A DNA stretch of 64,000 nucleotides from an uncultured Phocaeicola sp. (GCA_948579315.1 CAPAOL010000010.1:1-64000); one strand, 5' to 3'. Shown: positions 16,390 through 26,223, counted from the first letter of the stretch. The notes: generated by a model from the letters alone, not told the origin. Numbers and translations: made by a program.

Positions 16390-17916
16390 ATGTATATATT
16401 AGCACATGACTTGGGTACCAGCGGTAATAAAGCAACCTTATTCGACGAATCGGGATTGCTGATTGCTTCGCGCACAGCCGCTTATCCAACAAATTACGCT
16501 TCCGGCAACCGGGCGGAACAGAATCCGCATGATTGGTGGAAAGCCATTGTAGACACTACACAAGCACTTCTCGAACTGGTATCCCCCGCTGATATTGCCG
16601 GTGTGGCACTTAGCGGACAAATGATGGGATGCCTTTGTGTGGATAAGGACGGTCGCCCGCTTCGTCCTCACATGCTTTATTGCGACCAGCGTTCGCAGGA
16701 AGAAGAGATGATTCTCTCTGAAAAGATAGATCCGCTTCATTTCTATGAAATCACAGGACATCGGATCAGCGCTTCCTATTCCATAGAGAAACTGATGTGG
16801 GTAAAGAAACACGAGCCGGAAGTCTTTTCGCAGACAGCCAAGATGCTGAACGCAAAGGATTATATCAACTATCGCTTGTGCGGCACTCTTGCTACAGACC
16901 CTTCCGATGCTTCGGGTACTAACGCATACGATTTGAATCGTTGGCAATGGAGTGAAGAAATCATAGAAGCGGCCGGACTTGATCTTTCTTTATTCCCGGA
17001 CGTTCGTTCATCTATCGACGTTATCGGCGAAGTGACAAATGAAGCAGCCCGTGAAACAGGTCTACTGGCGGGAACTCCCGTTATTTGTGGCGGTGGCGAT
17101 GGCAGCTGTGCCGGAGTAGGGGTAGGCTGTGTAGCTCCGGGTAGTGCATACAACTATCTGGGTTCTTCCTCCTGGGTAGCATTGACAGTGGAAAAGCCGA
17201 TTGTAGACGAACAACGCCGCACCATGAACTGGGCGCATGTAGTGCCGGGTATGCTGCATCCGTCGGGAACGATGCAGGCGGCAGGTTCCTCTTACAACTG
17301 GATGATAAACCAACTCTGCCAGCATGAGCAGGCCTTAGCGGCTCAATCGAGCCGTAGTGTGTTCGAACTGATTGACGAACAGATACTTTCTTCTCCGATA
17401 GGAGCCAACAAACTCCTGTTCCTGCCTTATATGCTTGGTGAACGTACTCCTCGTTGGAATGTAGATGCGAAAGGAGCATTTATTGGTCTGACACTGGGGC
17501 ATCAACATGGAGATATGTTGCGTGCCGTTATGGAAGGTATCACGCTTAATTTGGGATTTATTGTCAATATCTTCCGCCAACATGTTCCTATCGACCAAGT
17601 GACCGTTATCGGCGGATGTGCGCAGAATCCTGTTTGGCGTCAGATGATGGCGGATATTTATCAGGCGGAAATTCGTGTACCTAATTATTTGGAGGAAGCT
17701 ACTTCAATGGGAGCAGCTATCCTGGCAGGTATCGGTGCGGGTGTCTTTAAAGATTTCTCTGTAATAGACCGTTTTGTCCGTATCGAACAGACCGTGCAGC
17801 CGATTCCTGAAAACCGGGCGAAATATGAAGCGTGGATGTCTGTTTTTGATAAAGCCTATCATGCTTTATATGATATGTATACTGAGATTGCAAAAACTGA
17901 ATTAGATTCTATATAA
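16390..17916 (+). CDS. FGGY-family carbohydrate/polyol kinase
   Basis: The 508-residue protein has the two actin-like ATPase lobes of FGGY kinases. The phosphate-1 motif is HDLGTSGNKATLFD at residues 5-18, and GVALSGQMMG and YCDQRSQEE come next. The C-terminal lobe has VTVIGGCAQNPVWRQMMADI and EATSMGAAILAG. It transfers phosphate from ATP to a sugar or polyol. It resembles xylulokinase more than glycerol kinase, but family members take xylulose, ribulose, fuculose, erythritol or glycerol, and sequence alone does not settle this. Following the two permease genes and preceding a dehydrogenase and a DeoC aldolase, it probably traps the imported compound or the ketose made from it. Confidence 0.85.
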   Translation: MYILAHDLGTSGNKATLFDESGLLIASRTAAYPTNYASGNRAEQNPHDWWKAIVDTTQALLELVSPADIAGVALSGQMMGCLCVDKDGRPLRPHMLYCDQRSQEEEMILSEKIDPLHFYEITGHRISASYSIEKLMWVKKHEPEVFSQTAKMLNAKDYINYRLCGTLATDPSDASGTNAYDLNRWQWSEEIIEAAGLDLSLFPDVRSSIDVIGEVTNEAARETGLLAGTPVICGGGDGSCAGVGVGCVAPGSAYNYLGSSSWVALTVEKPIVDEQRRTMNWAHVVPGMLHPSGTMQAAGSSYNWMINQLCQHEQALAAQSSRSVFELIDEQILSSPIGANKLLFLPYMLGERTPRWNVDAKGAFIGLTLGHQHGDMLRAVMEGITLNLGFIVNIFRQHVPIDQVTVIGGCAQNPVWRQMMADIYQAEIRVPNYLEEATSMGAAILAGIGAGVFKDFSVIDRFVRIEQTVQPIPENRAKYEAWMSVFDKAYHALYDMYTEIAKTELDSI

Positions 17917-17930
17917 AACCAAAGAACAAT

Positions 17931-18965
17931 ATGAAAACAGTCATTGTGCCGGCTCCCGGCAAAATAGAAATACGACAGGTGGAAACTCCTGTCATTAATG
18001 CTTATCAGGCATTGGTGAAAACAGAAATGGTGGCTTTGTGTAATGCGACCGACAGTAAGCTGGTAGCCGGAAAGTTCCCCGGTGTAGATACGTACCCATT
18101 GGCTTTGGGACATGAGAATGCCGGAATTGTAGTAGCTGTAGGCGAGAAAGTGCGTAACTTCAAGATGGGCGACCGTGTGATTGGCGGTCTTATTTCCGAT
18201 TTTGGCGCACAGGGTATCAATAGCGGCTGGGGCGGTTTCAGCGAATATGTAGTAGTGAACGATTTTGAAGTATTGAAAGAAGAAGGGTTGGCCACACCTG
18301 AACAAGGGTGTTGGGATAGTTTTGAAATTCAGAACGCGGTTCCTTCGCACGTGCAACCGGAAGAAGCGGTGATTTCCTGTACCTGGCGTGAGGTACTGGG
18401 AGCTTTCAAAGATTTCAATCTGACTCCGGGTAAAAAGGTGATTGTAGTAGGCTCCGGTCCTGTTGGATTGAGCTTTGTGAAGTTGGGCAAGTTGTTCGGC
18501 TTGGGGCAGATTGACATTGTAGATATGCTTCCTGCCAAGTTGGAAGTAGCCCGCCGGATGGGAGCGGATCATGGATATACTCCTGCTGAAATCAGCACTC
18601 CGGAGTTTATTGCTGCTGCCAATCGTTCTTACGATGCGGTTATCGATGCAGTGGGACTGGATGCGGTTGTCAATTCTGTATTGCCATTGGTAAAGATGGG
18701 CGGAGATGTCTGCGTATACGGTGTTATGACAAAGAATCCGACGTTCGATTTATCAAAAGCTCCTTATAACTTCGACCTGCACATGCATCAATGGCCTACC
18801 CGTTCAGAAGAAAAAGCGGCGATGACTACATTGGCGCAATGGATTGAAGAAGGCAGACTTTCTGCGTCCGACTTTATCACGCATCGTTTTGCGATAGAAG
18901 AAATAGAAGAAGCCTTTGCTGCCGTTAAACGGGGTGAAGTATTGAAATGCGTATTAACTTTTTAA
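17931..18965 (+). CDS. Medium-chain zinc-type alcohol/polyol dehydrogenase
   Basis: The 344-residue protein is a medium-chain dehydrogenase. The catalytic zinc region is LCNATD (about 38-43) with LGHENAG (about 61-67), and the Rossmann motif is VVGSGPVGLSFVKL. The four-Cys structural zinc cluster usual in alcohol dehydrogenases is absent (the region reads DFGAQGINSGWGGFSEY), as in several sorbitol-dehydrogenase relatives. It oxidises a secondary or primary alcohol with NAD(P). It lies 14 bases after the kinase. Together they suggest conversion of a polyol to a ketose phosphate, in either order. The substrate is unknown. Confidence 0.8.
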   Translation: MKTVIVPAPGKIEIRQVETPVINAYQALVKTEMVALCNATDSKLVAGKFPGVDTYPLALGHENAGIVVAVGEKVRNFKMGDRVIGGLISDFGAQGINSGWGGFSEYVVVNDFEVLKEEGLATPEQGCWDSFEIQNAVPSHVQPEEAVISCTWREVLGAFKDFNLTPGKKVIVVGSGPVGLSFVKLGKLFGLGQIDIVDMLPAKLEVARRMGADHGYTPAEISTPEFIAAANRSYDAVIDAVGLDAVVNSVLPLVKMGGDVCVYGVMTKNPTFDLSKAPYNFDLHMHQWPTRSEEKAAMTTLAQWIEEGRLSASDFITHRFAIEEIEEAFAAVKRGEVLKCVLTF

Positions 18966-19007
18966 GAAACAATAGATTTATAACAACTTATTAAACGACT
19001 CAGAATA

Positions 19008-19724
19008 ATGGAAAAGAAGAATATAAACGAAGTGATTGCAGAATTGTCAGTAGAACAGTTGGCAGGAATGATCGATCATACCTATCTGAAACCTTTCGGT
19101 GATGCATCTCCTATTGAAAAACTTTGTGCGGAAGCCCGTCATTATCAGTTTGCGATGGTAGCCATCAATCCGGCAGAAGTGGAAACTTGTGTAAAGTTGC
19201 TCGAAGGTTCGGGCGTACGTGTAGGCGCGGCTATCGGTTTTCCGTTGGGACAGAATACGGTAGAGTGTAAAGCGTTTGAAACCCGTGATGCTATCGCTAA
19301 AGGGGCAACTGAAATAGATACAGTCATCAATGTTCGTGCTTTGCAGAAAGGACAGACTGAAATCGTGAAAAAAGAAATAGAAGATATGGTTTCTATCTGT
19401 AAGCCTGCGGGAGTGATCTGTAAAGTCATTCTTGAAACTTGCTATCTGACGGATGAAGAGAAAGAAACGGTGTGCCGTATAGCCAAAGAGGCAGGAGTGG
19501 ATTTTGTGAAAACGTCTACCGGATTCGGTACGGCAGGAGCAACAGTACACGATGTGGCGTTGATGCGTCGTGTGGTGGGTTCTACTATCGGAGTGAAGGC
19601 AGCAGGCGGTATTCGTGATCTCGATTCTGCGTTGGCATTGATTCAGGCAGGCGCTACCCGTATCGGTACATCAAGTGGTATTCAAATTGTAGAATCCTAT
19701 AAGGAGCTGAAGAAAGGTTTGTAA
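19008..19724 (+). CDS. deoC: Deoxyribose-phosphate aldolase family protein
   Basis: The 238-residue protein is a DeoC-type TIM barrel. The Schiff-base Lys lies in DFVKTSTGFG and the helper Lys in GVKAAGGIRD. An Asp partner is in IDTVINVRAL. DeoC cleaves 2-deoxyribose 5-phosphate into acetaldehyde and glyceraldehyde 3-phosphate. The genes beside it are not nucleoside phosphorylases or phosphopentomutase, so the substrate here may be another deoxy-sugar or ketose phosphate made by the kinase and dehydrogenase. The gene symbol names the family. It is 42 bases from the dehydrogenase and 45 from the haem-protein gene. Confidence 0.88.
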   Translation: MEKKNINEVIAELSVEQLAGMIDHTYLKPFGDASPIEKLCAEARHYQFAMVAINPAEVETCVKLLEGSGVRVGAAIGFPLGQNTVECKAFETRDAIAKGATEIDTVINVRALQKGQTEIVKKEIEDMVSICKPAGVICKVILETCYLTDEEKETVCRIAKEAGVDFVKTSTGFGTAGATVHDVALMRRVVGSTIGVKAAGGIRDLDSALALIQAGATRIGTSSGIQIVESYKELKKGL

Positions 19725-19769
19725 TCGTTCTTTTTTCAAGAAGATAATTTAGGTAAATAAGAAGATAAA

Positions 19770-22283
19770 ATGATAAGATCGAAATTAATGAAGCTGTTGA
19801 AGTGTGGAATGGCATGTTGTGTGTTCCTTTCCATCGTAGCATGGCAGACGAAAGACACTTCCCTTCAGCCTACCGACACAGGAGGTTTTATCGTCGAGAT
19901 TCAGAAGAAATATGCGGAAGTTCAGGCGATAAAAAAGAAAGGAAATCAGGAAGAGATAGAAAACAAGATCAAAGCCGTGCACCGGAGATTGACACGTACT
20001 TATCCAATCTATTATGATTGGTGGTTACAGGATGGCACAACGGGTGATGTAGACTGGTTTAGTAAGAGTTTTAATCAGGAACTTTCCGTGCGTTTGCAGA
20101 AACTGAACATCAAAGCTTCCGCAACTAACACGCCGGAAAATATCGAGACGGCTTTCCAGGCTTATTTGAAAGCGTGTGAACAAAGACGTATCAAGCGTTT
20201 GGCAGCCTTCACAACCGATAAACCGGAGATTGTTTTTACAAAGTACAGAACGTTGCGTCCTTCTTTCTTTGCTTATACCGAGGGCGTTTCGGATGCTCGT
20301 GCCGAATGTAATTACATTGCGGGCGGCGCGTTGGCGAAGTTGAAGATGAATGGTATCTGGGCGGAGGTAGAAACGCTGTTGACAGATGAGGAAGGAGTGG
20401 TTCGTGATCCGGATCTCCACTTCGACGGTCAGCACTTGCTTTTCTCCTGGAAGAAATCTTCCAAAGAGGACGACTTTCATCTGTATGAAATGGATTTGAA
20501 GACACGTGAAATCAAACAGTTGACTTTTGGAAAAGGACATGCCGATATTGAAGGTATTTACTTGCCGGATGATAATATCCTTTTCAACTCTACCCGTTGC
20601 GGGAGCACGGTAGACTGTTGGTTTACGGAAGTCAGCAATATGTATCTCTGCGACAGGGAAGGACGTTATATGCGTCAGGTCGGTTTCGATCAGGTGCACA
20701 CTGTTACTCCGACTCTGTTGGATGACGGTCGTGTGGTTTATACTCGTTGGGACTACAATGACCGCGGGCAGGTTTGGACGCAACCTTTGTTCCAGATGAA
20801 TCCCGATGGAACGGGGCAGTCGGAATATTACGGAATGAACAGCTGGTTCCCGACAACGGTGGCACATATTCGCCAAATCCCCGGCACTCGTAAGTTGATG
20901 GGAGTTTTTATGGGTCACCATACTCCTCAACATGGTAAATTGGGTATTATAGATCCCGAAGCCGGACGTGATGAGAATGAAGGTGTCATGTTTGTAGCTC
21001 CGGTCCACAAACCGAAACCTGAACGTATTGACGACTATGGAAAGTTTACCGATCAGTTTCAGCACCCTTTCCCGTTAAGTGAGACGGAATTTTTAATTTC
21101 TTATACTCCGTTGGGATATTACGTCGGACATCCGATGGAATTCGGCGTTTATTGGATGAATGCGGATGGAGAACGTGAGTTGTTGGTTTCTGATATGCGT
21201 ATATCCTGCAACCAACCAATATTGGTTGCTCCTCGCAAACGTCCGTTCCGCCGTTCGTCTTCGGTAGATTATACGAAGAATGAAGGTGTATATTATATGC
21301 AGAATATCTACGAAGGTAACGGATTGAAAGGGGTAAAACCGGGTACAATCAAACAGTTGCGTGTAGTAGAAATCCAGTTCCGTGCAGCGGGTGTAGGCGA
21401 AGTGGGTGGTAATGATAAAGGTGGAGGAGCCCTCATGAGCTCTCCTGTAGGAGTAGGTAATGCAGCTTGGGACGTGAAGAGAGTGTTGGGAGTGACGGAA
21501 GTGTATCCCGATGGTTCTGCTTTCTTTAAAGTGCCTGCACGCAAACCTCTATATTTTCAGGCATTGGATGAAAATGGACGTGTCGTGCAGACGATGCGTA
21601 GCTGGTCTACTTTGCAACCGAACGAGGTGCAGAGTTGCGTGGGATGTCACGAACATAAGAATACGGTTCCTGTAGCAGGGCATCCGGTATCTATGGCCAT
21701 GAATAAAGGTATCAAGGCATTGGAGCCGGAAGATGAGATGGGCGAACGCAATTTCAGTTACCTGAAAGAAATCCAGCCTATCTGGGACAGACATTGTATC
21801 TCTTGCCACGATGGAGTGAAGCAGCCAATGAGTCTGAAAGGTGAATTGAAAGTAATGGATAAACCAAGCAAAAGAAAATATACGGATTCGTATTTGAGTT
21901 TGACCCATGCTACTCAGGATCAAGGCGGAGGAGCATGGCGAGGTAATGCATACCATCCGGAAGTAAACTGGATCAGTGCTTTATCCCAACCTACATTGTT
22001 ACCGCCTTATTTTGCTGGTTCTAACACGAGTAATTTGATAAAACGCCTGGAAAGCGGACATGGAGGTACTAAGTTGACTCCGCAGGAAATACGAAAAGTG
22101 GCTCTTTGGATTGACTTGCTTGTACCTTTTATCGGAGACTATCGCGAAGCGAATAACTGGTCGCAAAAAGATCTCGACTTCTACAATTATTATGATAAGA
22201 AGCGGGAAGCAGCCCGTGCGGAAGATCAGGAGAATATTCGTCAATACATTCAATCCCTTCAAACTAAACAAGAGAAAAAATGA
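19770..22283 (+). CDS. Exported di-haem HzsA-related protein
   Basis: The product is 837 residues from 19770 (or 831 from the ATG at 19788). A hydrophobic signal segment covers residues 8-25. Residues about 180-500 form PD40/TolB-like propeller blades (DPDLHFDGQHLLFSW). The later part resembles the middle domain of the hydrazine synthase alpha subunit. There are two haem c sites: CVGCH (623-627) and CISCH (676-680, in IWDRHCISCHDG). HzsA proper belongs to anammox bacteria. Homologues elsewhere have no settled role, so hydrazine chemistry should not be assumed. It acts in the periplasm or at the surface. Its stop overlaps the next ATG (ATGA), which means tight coupling with the second haem protein. 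Confidence 0.75.
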   Translation: MIRSKLMKLLKCGMACCVFLSIVAWQTKDTSLQPTDTGGFIVEIQKKYAEVQAIKKKGNQEEIENKIKAVHRRLTRTYPIYYDWWLQDGTTGDVDWFSKSFNQELSVRLQKLNIKASATNTPENIETAFQAYLKACEQRRIKRLAAFTTDKPEIVFTKYRTLRPSFFAYTEGVSDARAECNYIAGGALAKLKMNGIWAEVETLLTDEEGVVRDPDLHFDGQHLLFSWKKSSKEDDFHLYEMDLKTREIKQLTFGKGHADIEGIYLPDDNILFNSTRCGSTVDCWFTEVSNMYLCDREGRYMRQVGFDQVHTVTPTLLDDGRVVYTRWDYNDRGQVWTQPLFQMNPDGTGQSEYYGMNSWFPTTVAHIRQIPGTRKLMGVFMGHHTPQHGKLGIIDPEAGRDENEGVMFVAPVHKPKPERIDDYGKFTDQFQHPFPLSETEFLISYTPLGYYVGHPMEFGVYWMNADGERELLVSDMRISCNQPILVAPRKRPFRRSSSVDYTKNEGVYYMQNIYEGNGLKGVKPGTIKQLRVVEIQFRAAGVGEVGGNDKGGGALMSSPVGVGNAAWDVKRVLGVTEVYPDGSAFFKVPARKPLYFQALDENGRVVQTMRSWSTLQPNEVQSCVGCHEHKNTVPVAGHPVSMAMNKGIKALEPEDEMGERNFSYLKEIQPIWDRHCISCHDGVKQPMSLKGELKVMDKPSKRKYTDSYLSLTHATQDQGGGAWRGNAYHPEVNWISALSQPTLLPPYFAGSNTSNLIKRLESGHGGTKLTPQEIRKVALWIDLLVPFIGDYREANNWSQKDLDFYNYYDKKREAARAEDQENIRQYIQSLQTKQEKK

Positions 22284-24082
22284 AAAAGAAGATATTGATA
22301 CCTGTTGGTATGGCTGCTCTGTTTCTTTGTGCGTCTTGGCAAGCAGCGGAAACTACGGTTTCGCCGGACCGTTTGTTTTTGGCAGACAACGGTAAATCCT
22401 TGTTTGTAACAAACAGGGCAGGCTGTGAACTCATCAAGATGTCGTCCGACGGGCAGAAAATGGAAAAGAAAGTCTCTTTCCCGTCTCCTGTCAATGCGAT
22501 GACGCAGGATGCGAATGGTAAACTTTGGGTGGTATGCGACGGAAACTACGGTACGATGTACGAATTGGACGGCAAAAAACTTTCGGTACAATCCAAAACA
22601 AAAAGCGGAGCTACTCCTTCGGACATTCTGTATAATCCGTTGTCAAAGTCTCTTTGGGTGACGCAACGGTTCAACAACGAACTTTGGGAGATTGATCCGG
22701 CAACCCGTAAGGTGAAAACTAAAATCGCTGTCGGCCGTGAACCTGTGTCGATGGCTGCCTTTGCGAGTGATTCTTGCCTGTTGATTGCGAATAATCTGCC
22801 GGAAATGCCTTCTACGGCTTATCCGATTGCGGTACAGCTCGACATGGTCGATGTACTTTCGAAAAAGGTTTCGGGACGTATCATGCTTCCGAACGGCTCT
22901 ACGGACGTAAAGTCAGTAGCGGTGGATAAGAATCATACTTTTGCGTATGTCACTCACTTAATCTCCCGTTATCAGTTGCCTACCAATCAATTGGATAGAG
23001 GATGGATGGCTACCAATACATTGTCTATTATTGACTTGAAGGCAAAGAAGTGGCTGACTTCCGTCATCTTGGATACTCCGCAGAAAGGAGCGGCTAATCC
23101 GTGGTCGGTCATTGTGACTCCGGATGATAAACAAATCATTGTAGCGGCTGCCGGCAGTCAGGAATTGGTGCGCATCGATCGTATGGCTTTGCACGAACGT
23201 CTTGCCAAGGCAAAGCAAGGAGAAATGGTCACTCCTTCCATGAAAGCATGGGGGAATATCCCCAATGATGCAGGATTCTTGTATGGCATCCGTGACTTCA
23301 TTCCTACACAGGGAAAAGGTCCGCGTTCGGTGGTTGCCACAGGAAGTAAAATTTATACAGCCAATTATTATACATCGGAACTGGTGTCTATGGATTTGAA
23401 CGGCAAGAATATGCAGAAGCTGGTTTTGGGTGCTCCGTTAGCTTTCACTAAAGTAGGTAAAGGTGATATGTATTTCCATGATGCGACCATTTGTTTCCAA
23501 AATTGGCAAAGTTGTGCAACCTGCCATCCGAATGATGCACGTATGGACGGGCTTAACTGGGATTTGCTGAATGATGGCATGGGTAATCCGAAGAATACAA
23601 AAACTCTTTTGTTTTCGCATCAGACTCCGCCTTGTATGGCAACTGGTATTCGTAAGAATGCCGAAGTTGCGGTACGTTCGGGAGTGAAATATATCCTGTT
23701 TATGGAAGGAGAGGAGGAAATCAGTGAATCTATCGACGAATATCTAAAGTCTCTGAAACCTCTTCCCAGTCCTTATCTTCAAAATGGTAAACTTTCTGCG
23801 AAAGCGAAAAGAGGAAAGAAGATTTTTGAAGAAAACTGTGCAAGTTGTCACTCCGGAGAATATTATACCGACCTGAAACAGTATAAGGTAGATTGGACTA
23901 CCGGACCCGATAAAGGTTTGTCAATGGACGTTCCAGCTTTGAATGAGTGTTGGCGTACAGCTCCTTATTTGTATGACGGGCGTAGTTATTCGATGAAAGA
24001 TATGCTTAAGGTACACGGACCTCGCAAACCGGTTTCCGAAAAAGAACTGGAAGAGCTGGAGGAATATGTATTGTCTCTGTAG
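22280..24082 (+). CDS. Exported beta-propeller fused to di-haem cytochrome c
   Basis: The 600-residue protein has a signal peptide (residues 1-22). A YVTN-type beta-propeller covers about 25-390 (SKSLWVTQRFNNELWEID; TIYTANYYTSELV-like blades). A C-terminal cytochrome domain has CATCH (412-416) and CASCH (520-524). The two-site layout and the segment ALNECWRTAPYLYDGR resemble di-haem peroxidase/MauG-type proteins. Such proteins carry out periplasmic electron transfer, peroxide reduction or radical oxidation of a partner. Translation is coupled to the HzsA-like gene by a four-base overlap, so the two probably act together. Partner and acceptor are unknown. Confidence 0.75.
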   Translation: MKKKILIPVGMAALFLCASWQAAETTVSPDRLFLADNGKSLFVTNRAGCELIKMSSDGQKMEKKVSFPSPVNAMTQDANGKLWVVCDGNYGTMYELDGKKLSVQSKTKSGATPSDILYNPLSKSLWVTQRFNNELWEIDPATRKVKTKIAVGREPVSMAAFASDSCLLIANNLPEMPSTAYPIAVQLDMVDVLSKKVSGRIMLPNGSTDVKSVAVDKNHTFAYVTHLISRYQLPTNQLDRGWMATNTLSIIDLKAKKWLTSVILDTPQKGAANPWSVIVTPDDKQIIVAAAGSQELVRIDRMALHERLAKAKQGEMVTPSMKAWGNIPNDAGFLYGIRDFIPTQGKGPRSVVATGSKIYTANYYTSELVSMDLNGKNMQKLVLGAPLAFTKVGKGDMYFHDATICFQNWQSCATCHPNDARMDGLNWDLLNDGMGNPKNTKTLLFSHQTPPCMATGIRKNAEVAVRSGVKYILFMEGEEEISESIDEYLKSLKPLPSPYLQNGKLSAKAKRGKKIFEENCASCHSGEYYTDLKQYKVDWTTGPDKGLSMDVPALNECWRTAPYLYDGRSYSMKDMLKVHGPRKPVSEKELEELEEYVLSL

Positions 24083-24140
24083 TGAGTTTCGTCCGTGCCT
24101 GAAAAAACTTTTATATAAAACTAATTTTGAATTGATATTT

Positions 24141-25025
24141 ATGACAAGAATATATATGGCGATTCTAGCTTTTCTGTTTCCGGCATTTTTGTCTGCACAG
24201 ACAAAAACGTTTGCAGGAACGGATTATTCGCAAGGAATTGTCTTCGTGATGGAAAATAATCAAATCGTGTGGCAACACAAAGCCCCCGATTCCAATGATT
24301 TATGGGTATTGCCTAATGGCAATATCCTTTTCACCACCGGACATGGAGTGCTCGAAATGACTCGTCAGAACGATACCATCTTTCATTATGAATCTAAAAG
24401 CCCGGTTTTTGCCTGCCAACGATTGAAGAATGGAAATACGTTTGTGGGCGAATGTAGCACAGGTCGTATGCTGGAAATCTCTCCCAAGGGTAAGATTGTG
24501 AAAGAAGTGTGCATTCTGCCGGAAGGAGTGAAAGAGGAAGGATTTGCTTTCATGCGTAATGCACGGCGTTTGGATAATGGTCATTTTTTGGTGGCACATT
24601 ATGGTCCGCAGTGTGTGACGGAGTATGATACGAACGGAAAAGTGGTGTGGAACCTGGAGGTTCCCGGCGGACCACATTCGTTGACCCGCCTGCCTAACGG
24701 ACACACGCTGATTGCCGTAGCAGATAAGGATCAGAATCCGCGGCTTATTGAAGTAACGAAAGAAGGAAAAACAGTTTGGGAATTATCGAATACGGATATT
24801 CCCGGCAAACCGTTGAAGTTTTTGGGAGGCTTTCAGTATTTCTCCGACGGGCGTTTTCTGATTACAAACTGGACAGGACATGTGAATCCGAAAGAGAAAG
24901 TACACATGTTGTTGGTCGACCGACAAAAGAAGATACTTTATTCTTTGGAAAATACTCCGGGCTTGAAAACCATGTCGTCCATCTATAGCATGGATATTCC
25001 GGCAGGCGTTACCTCTTATCATTAA
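24141..25025 (+). CDS. Exported PQQ-like / arylsulfotransferase-like beta-propeller
   Basis: From the ATG at 24141 the product is 294 residues with a signal peptide (FLFPAFLSAQ). The upstream start at 24066 lies inside the previous gene and encodes no signal peptide, so it was rejected. The mature part is one propeller of WxxxxPxGNxLFTxGxGxxE-type blades (DLWVLPNGNILFTTGHGVLE; GGPHSLTRLPNGHTLIAV; GGFQYFSDGRFLITNW). No haem site is seen, nor the Trp-docking pattern of PQQ dehydrogenases. It may bind or dehydrogenate a sugar-like ligand beside the two haem proteins. The function is unknown and the fold is fairly sure. Confidence 0.65.
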   Translation: MTRIYMAILAFLFPAFLSAQTKTFAGTDYSQGIVFVMENNQIVWQHKAPDSNDLWVLPNGNILFTTGHGVLEMTRQNDTIFHYESKSPVFACQRLKNGNTFVGECSTGRMLEISPKGKIVKEVCILPEGVKEEGFAFMRNARRLDNGHFLVAHYGPQCVTEYDTNGKVVWNLEVPGGPHSLTRLPNGHTLIAVADKDQNPRLIEVTKEGKTVWELSNTDIPGKPLKFLGGFQYFSDGRFLITNWTGHVNPKEKVHMLLVDRQKKILYSLENTPGLKTMSSIYSMDIPAGVTSYH

Positions 25026-25066
25026 TAAAGTATAGATCATAAGAAAAAGACATTGAAATTTGCACT

Positions 25067-26194
25067 ATGAAGTATCATCGAATAAAATGTAATTTGTATA
25101 AAGCGGAAGGAGACAGTTGGGAACAGATGGCGGAAGAATTACTTTCATCCGCTGTCCGGGAAGAGAGAGTGGTCCGTCTTATACTCTTTACACGCTGTAC
25201 GGATAATCAGGAATACAAGTTTCAACGTTCCTTTCTGGAACAATGGGTGGAACGGCATTTCGTTTCTCCCCGTCCGGTCGTTTCGCTTGTGGCTCAAAAA
25301 CCGTTGGTGGCGAACTTGGTGCTGGAGGTACATTCATTGGTGGAGGCTGCGGATGAGGCGCTCACAATAGAAGAACAGTTCACTTCTTCTGTCCGCTACC
25401 TCCGGATCGCGACTCCTTACTACCGGGAAATAATAGCAGGAGGACTTTGTGCGGATGATTTGAATCTTCCTGTTCGCGAACAATCGGAACAAGCATTCAG
25501 AAAGGCTGAAGAGATATTGAAAGCGGAACAGATGAACTTCGGTGACATTGTCCGTCAGTGGAATTATCTGGAACGTATCACCGATATTGCACATGGCAAT
25601 CAGTGTTATCAGGATTTTAATGATGTGCGCACTCTGTTTTATGCTTCTTCGGCATGGGAATCAGGCTATCCGGCAGCAACAGGGATCGGCACACAATATG
25701 GTGGCATACTGATTGATTTCAATGCTGTCAGCGGAGAAGTGGATATTGTTCCTTTGGATAATGATTGGCAACGGGCTGCTCATGTTTATTCGGATGAGGT
25801 ACTGATTAGTCACCGGGCGGATACGGAGAAAGGAACTCCGAAGTTCGAAAGAGGAAAGTCTGTGTCCGACCGTCGACAGGAAGTGATTTATATTTCCGGC
25901 ACGGCTGCCATTCGTGGTGAGGAAAGTGTAACGACCGGAGATGTACTTTCGCAAGCGGAAATCACTCTTGAAAATATCCAGCATTTGATCGGACTGGAGG
26001 AGGGAAGAGAAAATTGGCCGGAACATTCCGGTAAGTTAGGACTCCTTCGTGTATATCTGAAGAATGAGGAAGATGCGCCGGCTGTGAAAGCAGACTTGGA
26101 TAAACTTTGTCCGGATCTGCCTATTGCTTATCTTTATGCGGATGTATGCAGAGAGGAATTATTGATAGAAATTGAAGGGATTGCTTATTTGTAA
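25067..26194 (+). CDS. Rid/YjgF superfamily protein, chorismatase (FkbO/Hyg5)-like
   Basis: The 375-residue cytoplasmic protein looks like a double Rid (YjgF) fold of the FkbO/Hyg5 chorismatase type. The C-terminal half has GYPAATGIGTQYGG, FERGKSVSDRRQEVIYISGTAA and the strand-helix SQAEITLENIQHLI. In chorismatases this half holds the active site, which hydrolyses chorismate to pyruvate and a dihydroxybenzoate. Whether the catalytic residues are kept cannot be judged by eye. A chorismate role is not obvious in this array, so it may act on another enol or imine compound. It starts 41 bases after the propeller gene. Nothing suggests export. Confidence 0.55.
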   Translation: MKYHRIKCNLYKAEGDSWEQMAEELLSSAVREERVVRLILFTRCTDNQEYKFQRSFLEQWVERHFVSPRPVVSLVAQKPLVANLVLEVHSLVEAADEALTIEEQFTSSVRYLRIATPYYREIIAGGLCADDLNLPVREQSEQAFRKAEEILKAEQMNFGDIVRQWNYLERITDIAHGNQCYQDFNDVRTLFYASSAWESGYPAATGIGTQYGGILIDFNAVSGEVDIVPLDNDWQRAAHVYSDEVLISHRADTEKGTPKFERGKSVSDRRQEVIYISGTAAIRGEESVTTGDVLSQAEITLENIQHLIGLEEGRENWPEHSGKLGLLRVYLKNEEDAPAVKADLDKLCPDLPIAYLYADVCREELLIEIEGIAYL

Positions 26195-26223
26195 AAGCAT
26201 TGTTTATTATAAAAGAAAAACAG

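Noticed and set aside
19770..22283. True hydrazine synthase function for the HzsA-like protein
   Set aside because: The beta/gamma subunits and other anammox genes are absent, and distant homologues are widespread in bacteria without this pathway.
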